Virus record (IMG/VR): IMGVR_UViG_3300035698_004752
Location: 1-64,000 of that record
Strand: one strand, 5' to 3'
DNA length: 64,000 nt
Origin: a virus
In this document: positions 61,571-64,000 of the stretch, in pieces
Layout of the letters: every line of letters starts with the position of its first letter
How positions within the stretch are numbered: the stretch's first letter is position 1
Made by a program: the position numbers and the translations under genes
Notes under the pieces: model-generated
The model's database searches: none
Seen by the model: the letters and a program-made list of their open reading frames with translations, nothing else
What the model was told of the DNA's origin: nothing

Positions 61571-61645
61571 GCAGGTGTAGTATAATGGCTATTACGACTG
61601 GTTGCCAATCAGTAGACGAGGGATCGATACCCTTCACCCGCTCCA
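61571..61645 (+). tRNA. tRNA-Gly(GCC)
   Basis: ACTGG-TTGCCAA-TCAGT, T-arm AGGG-ATCGATA-CCCT, T73-CCA. One acceptor mismatch. Confidence 0.86.
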
Positions 61646-61658
61646 AAAAGGATTTATT

Positions 61659-61958
61659 ATGAAACGTGAAGTCACACACTTTAAAAAATCTAAATCAGAT
61701 CCAAGTAAATCTGAGGTAACTATTACCACACATCCTAATTGGTTTTTTAAATTGCTCGGTTATAAACCAACAGATCAATGGGTTTTAGGTGAATATTGGG
61801 AGTGGAGATATTTTCCTTCCGGAATTGAAACCGACATGGAAACTAGGCGTTTTATTAATAGGACGACTGAAGAAATTACAGCCAAACGTGAATTCGATAT
61901 TCTCGCATCGCAGAATAAAGAGAAAATGAATGATTATTGGACCCCTGGACAAAAATAG
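61659..61958 (+). CDS. hypothetical protein (99 aa)
   Basis: ATG 61659 follows AAAAAGGATTTATT right after the tRNA CCA. Trp/Lys-rich (NWFFKLLGYKPTDQWVLGEY). No family. Confidence 0.6.
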   Translation: MKREVTHFKKSKSDPSKSEVTITTHPNWFFKLLGYKPTDQWVLGEYWEWRYFPSGIETDMETRRFINRTTEEITAKREFDILASQNKEKMNDYWTPGQK

Positions 61959-61991
61959 GGGGTTTACATCCCTTACGTTATATTGTACAAT
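61958..61991 (+). promoter_or_regulatory. class A promoter
   Basis: GGGGG-TTTACA, 17 bp, TACAAT; it drives the lipoprotein gene. Confidence 0.8.
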
Positions 61992-62030
61992 ACTATTATA
62001 AATTAATCGGTGGGAATAAAGGAATATAAA

Positions 62031-62516
62031 ATGAATAAGATGATTATACCAATATTTAGGAACCTCGTTTTTCATACTTGCATCATCACCGGCGCCGCTT
62101 TAGTTCTATCAGCATGCGCTCCAAAAGGTGCGTGTAGTAATTTAGATACTGTTCCAATGTACACTAAAGAAGGTTTTTTGATTAAAGATGATCAAGCATG
62201 TCTTCTACCACCAGGTGTGGTACATGTGCCAGGAACACCAACCGTTCCAGGAACACCAACTGTACCAGGAACACCAACCGTTCCAGGAACACCAACTGTA
62301 CCAGGAACACCAGGAACACCAACTGTGCCAACTGTGCCAGAAGTTCCGGTTATTATCATTATAGATGATAAGGTTAAGGAAAACAATGGCTTTGGTAATT
62401 GTGATCAGAATGCCCCAGGTAATTCAGAACACAATAACAACGCAGAAAATGCCGGAGGAAATCACAACGGTGAATCCGAAGGACCAGGTAAATCAACAGC
62501 AAAATGTGAGGACTAA
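62031..62516 (+). CDS. lipoprotein with Val-Pro-Gly-Thr-Pro repeats
   Basis: ATG 62031 follows AAAGGAATATAAA. The 161 aa product has a lipobox LVLSAC, then about six copies of PGTPTV and a Gly/Asn-rich tail. The proline-rich spacer could reach from the outer membrane across the periplasm. It may be an extra o-spanin-like or surface-exposed lipoprotein (inference). Confidence 0.72.
   Translation: MNKMIIPIFRNLVFHTCIITGAALVLSACAPKGACSNLDTVPMYTKEGFLIKDDQACLLPPGVVHVPGTPTVPGTPTVPGTPTVPGTPTVPGTPGTPTVPTVPEVPVIIIIDDKVKENNGFGNCDQNAPGNSEHNNNAENAGGNHNGESEGPGKSTAKCED
62226..62338 (+). repeat. 18-bp tandem repeat coding PGTPTV
   Basis: CCAGGAACACCAACNGTN occurs about five times in a row with small changes, then a shorter PGTP copy. 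Confidence 0.85.
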
Positions 62517-62519
62517 ATT

Positions 62520-62714
62520 ATGATGACATTCGTCATGGCTCTTATAGGCTTAGGCCTATTCGCATGGATCTTTGTGATGGGTGTCGAAGCTCTCGCTAAA
62601 AGATTTAAAAACCAAACACCAGAGCGATTTATATACACCTCGTATGTTGATTCTGACGGCGAACAAAAACCGTTTGTTATCGATATTAAAGACATTGGTA
62701 TATCTCACGACTAA
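62520..62714 (+). CDS. small membrane protein (64 aa)
   Basis: An N-terminal membrane helix (FVMALIGLGLFAWIFVMGVEAL) and a polar tail. It starts 3 nt after the lipoprotein gene, so the two may act together. Confidence 0.62.
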   Translation: MMTFVMALIGLGLFAWIFVMGVEALAKRFKNQTPERFIYTSYVDSDGEQKPFVIDIKDIGISHD

Positions 62715-62721
62715 AGAATAT

Positions 62722-62811
62722 GGATTATTTCAGCAAACAATTTTAGCAGGTTCAATCCCTGCTTTTCGAGCCAAAACTTTCGAAAAGTTCAGCCCACGGT
62801 GGGCATAATCC
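62722..62811 (+). ncRNA. Y-RNA-like element B: end-paired RNA with permuted tRNA-like domain
   Basis: Ends GGATTAT (62722)/ATAATCC (62805) pair perfectly. After TTCAGCAAACAATTT come a T-arm GCAGG-TTCAATC-CCTGC and a strand TTTTCGA (62763), which pairs with TCGAAAA (62780). A D-arm-like GCCCA-cgg-TGGGC follows. The acceptor helix is thus capped by a 10-nt loop containing GCCA, and the anticodon arm is replaced by the closing stem. This resembles the tRNA-like module of bacterial YrlA RNAs. It lies 84 bp before a Ro-like gene. Confidence 0.6.
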
Positions 62812-62828
62812 AGTACATTATGAAACAT

Positions 62829-62879
62829 TGGTTTGTTTCAGCAACTAAATTTTCTTGAAACGAAAACAAAATCAAACCA
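62829..62879 (+). ncRNA. Y-like RNA element C (end-paired, CAGCAAC motif)
   Basis: TGGTTTG (62829)/CAAACCA (62873) perfect 7 bp, then TTTCAGCAACTAAATTTT, a GTTTC/GAAAC stem and an A-rich 3' side. It has no tRNA-like domain and ends 16 bp before the Ro-like start codon. Confidence 0.45.
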
Positions 62880-62895
62880 GAATAGGAATATAATT

Positions 62896-64000
62896 ATGAA
62901 TACTTTCGCAAACGCCGTTTCTAACTTTGACTACAACACTGTTGCACGTACAAAGAACGGAATGAAGTCACCAAAGAACACTTCCTCAAATGTTCTAGAT
63001 CTTTTCGGTAAGGCAGGTTCTGCCCGTGGTAAGGATATTAGTCAGTCATTTGTAGCATCTTTCGGTGAAGACCCAGCACTTACACTTCGTGTATTGATGT
63101 GGGCTCGAGATATTCGCGGTGGAGCCGGTGAGCGTCAGACCTTCCGTACTCTTCTTGCTGGACTTGAAAAGTCTAATCCAGTCGCAGCTGGTAGCATCAT
63201 GCACAAGATTCCGTTGCTTGGACGTTGGGACGACTTGTTCGTTTACCAGGATTCAACTAACCGTAGTGCAGCAATCGCAATGATTGCGGAAGCACTCGAT
63301 GACGGAAACGCACTCTGCGCTAAGTGGATGCCACGTAAGGGTAAGGTTGCAGTAGAGCTCACTAAGGCTTTCGATCTTTCCCCTCGTCAGTACCGTAAGC
63401 TAATCGTTGGTCTAACTAACGTTGTTGAAACTGATATGTGTGCAAAGAACTGGGATAAGATTAATTTCTCACACATCCCATCACTTGCATCTGCTCGTTA
63501 CCAGAAGGCATTTGGACGAAACGCGTCTGAGGCATACTCTGCCTACATTCACGATCTTCAGAAGCCTGTAGCCGAGCGTTCTAACCCTAAGGTTAAGATC
63601 AATGCAGGAGCAGTATACCCATACGATATTGTTAAGTCAGTAGGTAAGGGTAATGCGGCAGTAGCAGACGAACAGTGGAAGGCATTGCCTAACTTCATTG
63701 GTAACTCGAAGATCTTCCCAATGGTTGATGTTTCTGGTTCAATGGGTTCACTTGGTTGGGATTATGGTGGCAACACTGGACCTTCACCAATTCTCGCAGC
63801 GGTTTCCCTCGGTCTCTACTGTGCAGATAAGAACCAGGGTGCATTCAAGGACTTGTTCTTGACATTCAGTGGCTCACCAGAAATCGTTAATTTGAAGGGT
63901 ACTCTTTCAGAGAAGATGAAGCAGATGTCTACCGCTAATTGGCAGATGAATACTAACCTCAACGCTGCAATGGATCACATCCTAAATGTAGCTGTTAAGG
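62896..64000 (+). CDS. Ro60/TROVE-like protein with vWA domain (DUF2828-type), cut by window end
   Basis: The frame is open from ATG 62896 (after ATAGGAATATAATT) to the end of the window, at least 368 residues. A helical N-terminal part (LRVLMWARDIRGGAGERQTF; KIPLLGRWDDLF) is followed by a vWA-type MIDAS motif FPMVDVSGSMGS near residue 280. Ro60 proteins combine a helical TROVE ring that binds Y RNAs with a C-terminal vWA domain. A DUF2828-type identity is from memory. Adjacent Y-like RNAs support an RNA-binding role. Confidence 0.65.
   Translation, partial: MNTFANAVSNFDYNTVARTKNGMKSPKNTSSNVLDLFGKAGSARGKDISQSFVASFGEDPALTLRVLMWARDIRGGAGERQTFRTLLAGLEKSNPVAAGSIMHKIPLLGRWDDLFVYQDSTNRSAAIAMIAEALDDGNALCAKWMPRKGKVAVELTKAFDLSPRQYRKLIVGLTNVVETDMCAKNWDKINFSHIPSLASARYQKAFGRNASEAYSAYIHDLQKPVAERSNPKVKINAGAVYPYDIVKSVGKGNAAVADEQWKALPNFIGNSKIFPMVDVSGSMGSLGWDYGGNTGPSPILAAVSLGLYCADKNQGAFKDLFLTFSGSPEIVNLKGTLSEKMKQMSTANWQMNTNLNAAMDHILNVAVK

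Noticed and set aside
48641-61645. CRISPR-like repeats in the RNA array
   Set aside because: Recurring TTCGA-type segments are tRNA T-loops at uneven spacing, not direct repeats with spacers.
48641-61645. tRNA-Trp(CCA)
   Set aside because: No arm with a CTCCAAA-like loop was found on the + strand; absence is stated with caution because the search was by eye.
62192-62386. Reverse frame rich in Gly/Val/Pro
   Set aside because: It is the complement of the PGTPTV repeat in the lipoprotein gene.
62829-62879. Element C as a complete tRNA
   Set aside because: Although it ends in CCA, it lacks T-arm and D-arm and its CCA is part of the closing stem.
1-64000. Reverse-strand open frames across the window
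   Set aside because: All lie opposite well-supported + strand genes or tRNAs, lack ribosome sites and show no family motifs.

Overview
This window is most likely part of a large T4-like (myovirus) genome infecting an alphaproteobacterium. T4-type replication genes are present: a UvsX recombinase, a gp41/DnaB-like helicase and an Rnh-type 5'-3' nuclease. Three features point to an alphaproteobacterial host: a GapR/DUF2312 nucleoid protein, a circularly permuted two-piece tmRNA gene (the alphaproteobacterial arrangement) with an ANDN-type tag, and a B12-dependent ribonucleotide reductase. All recognised genes lie on the + strand and are tightly packed, often with ATGA or longer overlaps. The head, tail and packaging genes lie outside the window.

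Layout. 0-8.3 kb: nucleotide metabolism, possible base modification, and recombination/replication. 8.3-11.1 kb: a secreted SleB-type hydrolase, small genes, the permuted tmRNA, GapR and a small outer-membrane-like protein. 11.1-18.4 kb: an accessory operon with a fatty-acid desaturase, a PLP-dependent aminotransferase-like protein, six consecutive Fe(II)/2-oxoglutarate-oxygenase-like genes, an exported ClpP-like protease and a methyltransferase. 18.5-23.1 kb: small early-type genes behind repeated promoters, and a DUF932 protein. 23.1-31.2 kb: a nuclease and a series of proteins that start with a T4-style capsid-targeting/prohead-protease signature. These are predicted internal proteins and include a ligase-like nucleotidyltransferase and a cytidylyltransferase-fold protein. 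31.2-40.2 kb: spanins, class II RNR, GIY-YIG nuclease, NADAR protein, RNase H, an M15 endolysin, a HAD phosphatase and small membrane proteins. 40.2-47.9 kb: glycosyltransferases, an FkbM methyltransferase and a nucleotide-sugar epimerase. 48.6-61.7 kb: a very large tRNA array, with about 40 standard tRNAs for 19 amino acids (no tRNA-Trp seen), mixed with many unusual structured RNAs and small genes. 61.7-64 kb: a lipoprotein, two structured RNAs and a Ro60/TROVE-like (DUF2828/vWA-type) gene cut by the window end.

Regulation. At least 21 copies of a G-run plus TTTA promoter family occur in two classes. A smaller set of TATAAATA sites resembles T4 late promoters.

Most notable: (1) the phage-encoded permuted tmRNA. 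(2) The Ro-like gene is directly preceded by RNAs whose ends pair and which contain a circularly permuted tRNA-like fold, an arrangement reminiscent of bacterial YrlA Y RNAs. Related elements lie within the tRNA array. (3) Several upstream coding regions place their stop codon inside the next tRNA, so tRNA 5' processing would create non-stop mRNA that the tmRNA could rescue. All assignments come from reading the sequence and translations by eye; no database search or folding program was run.
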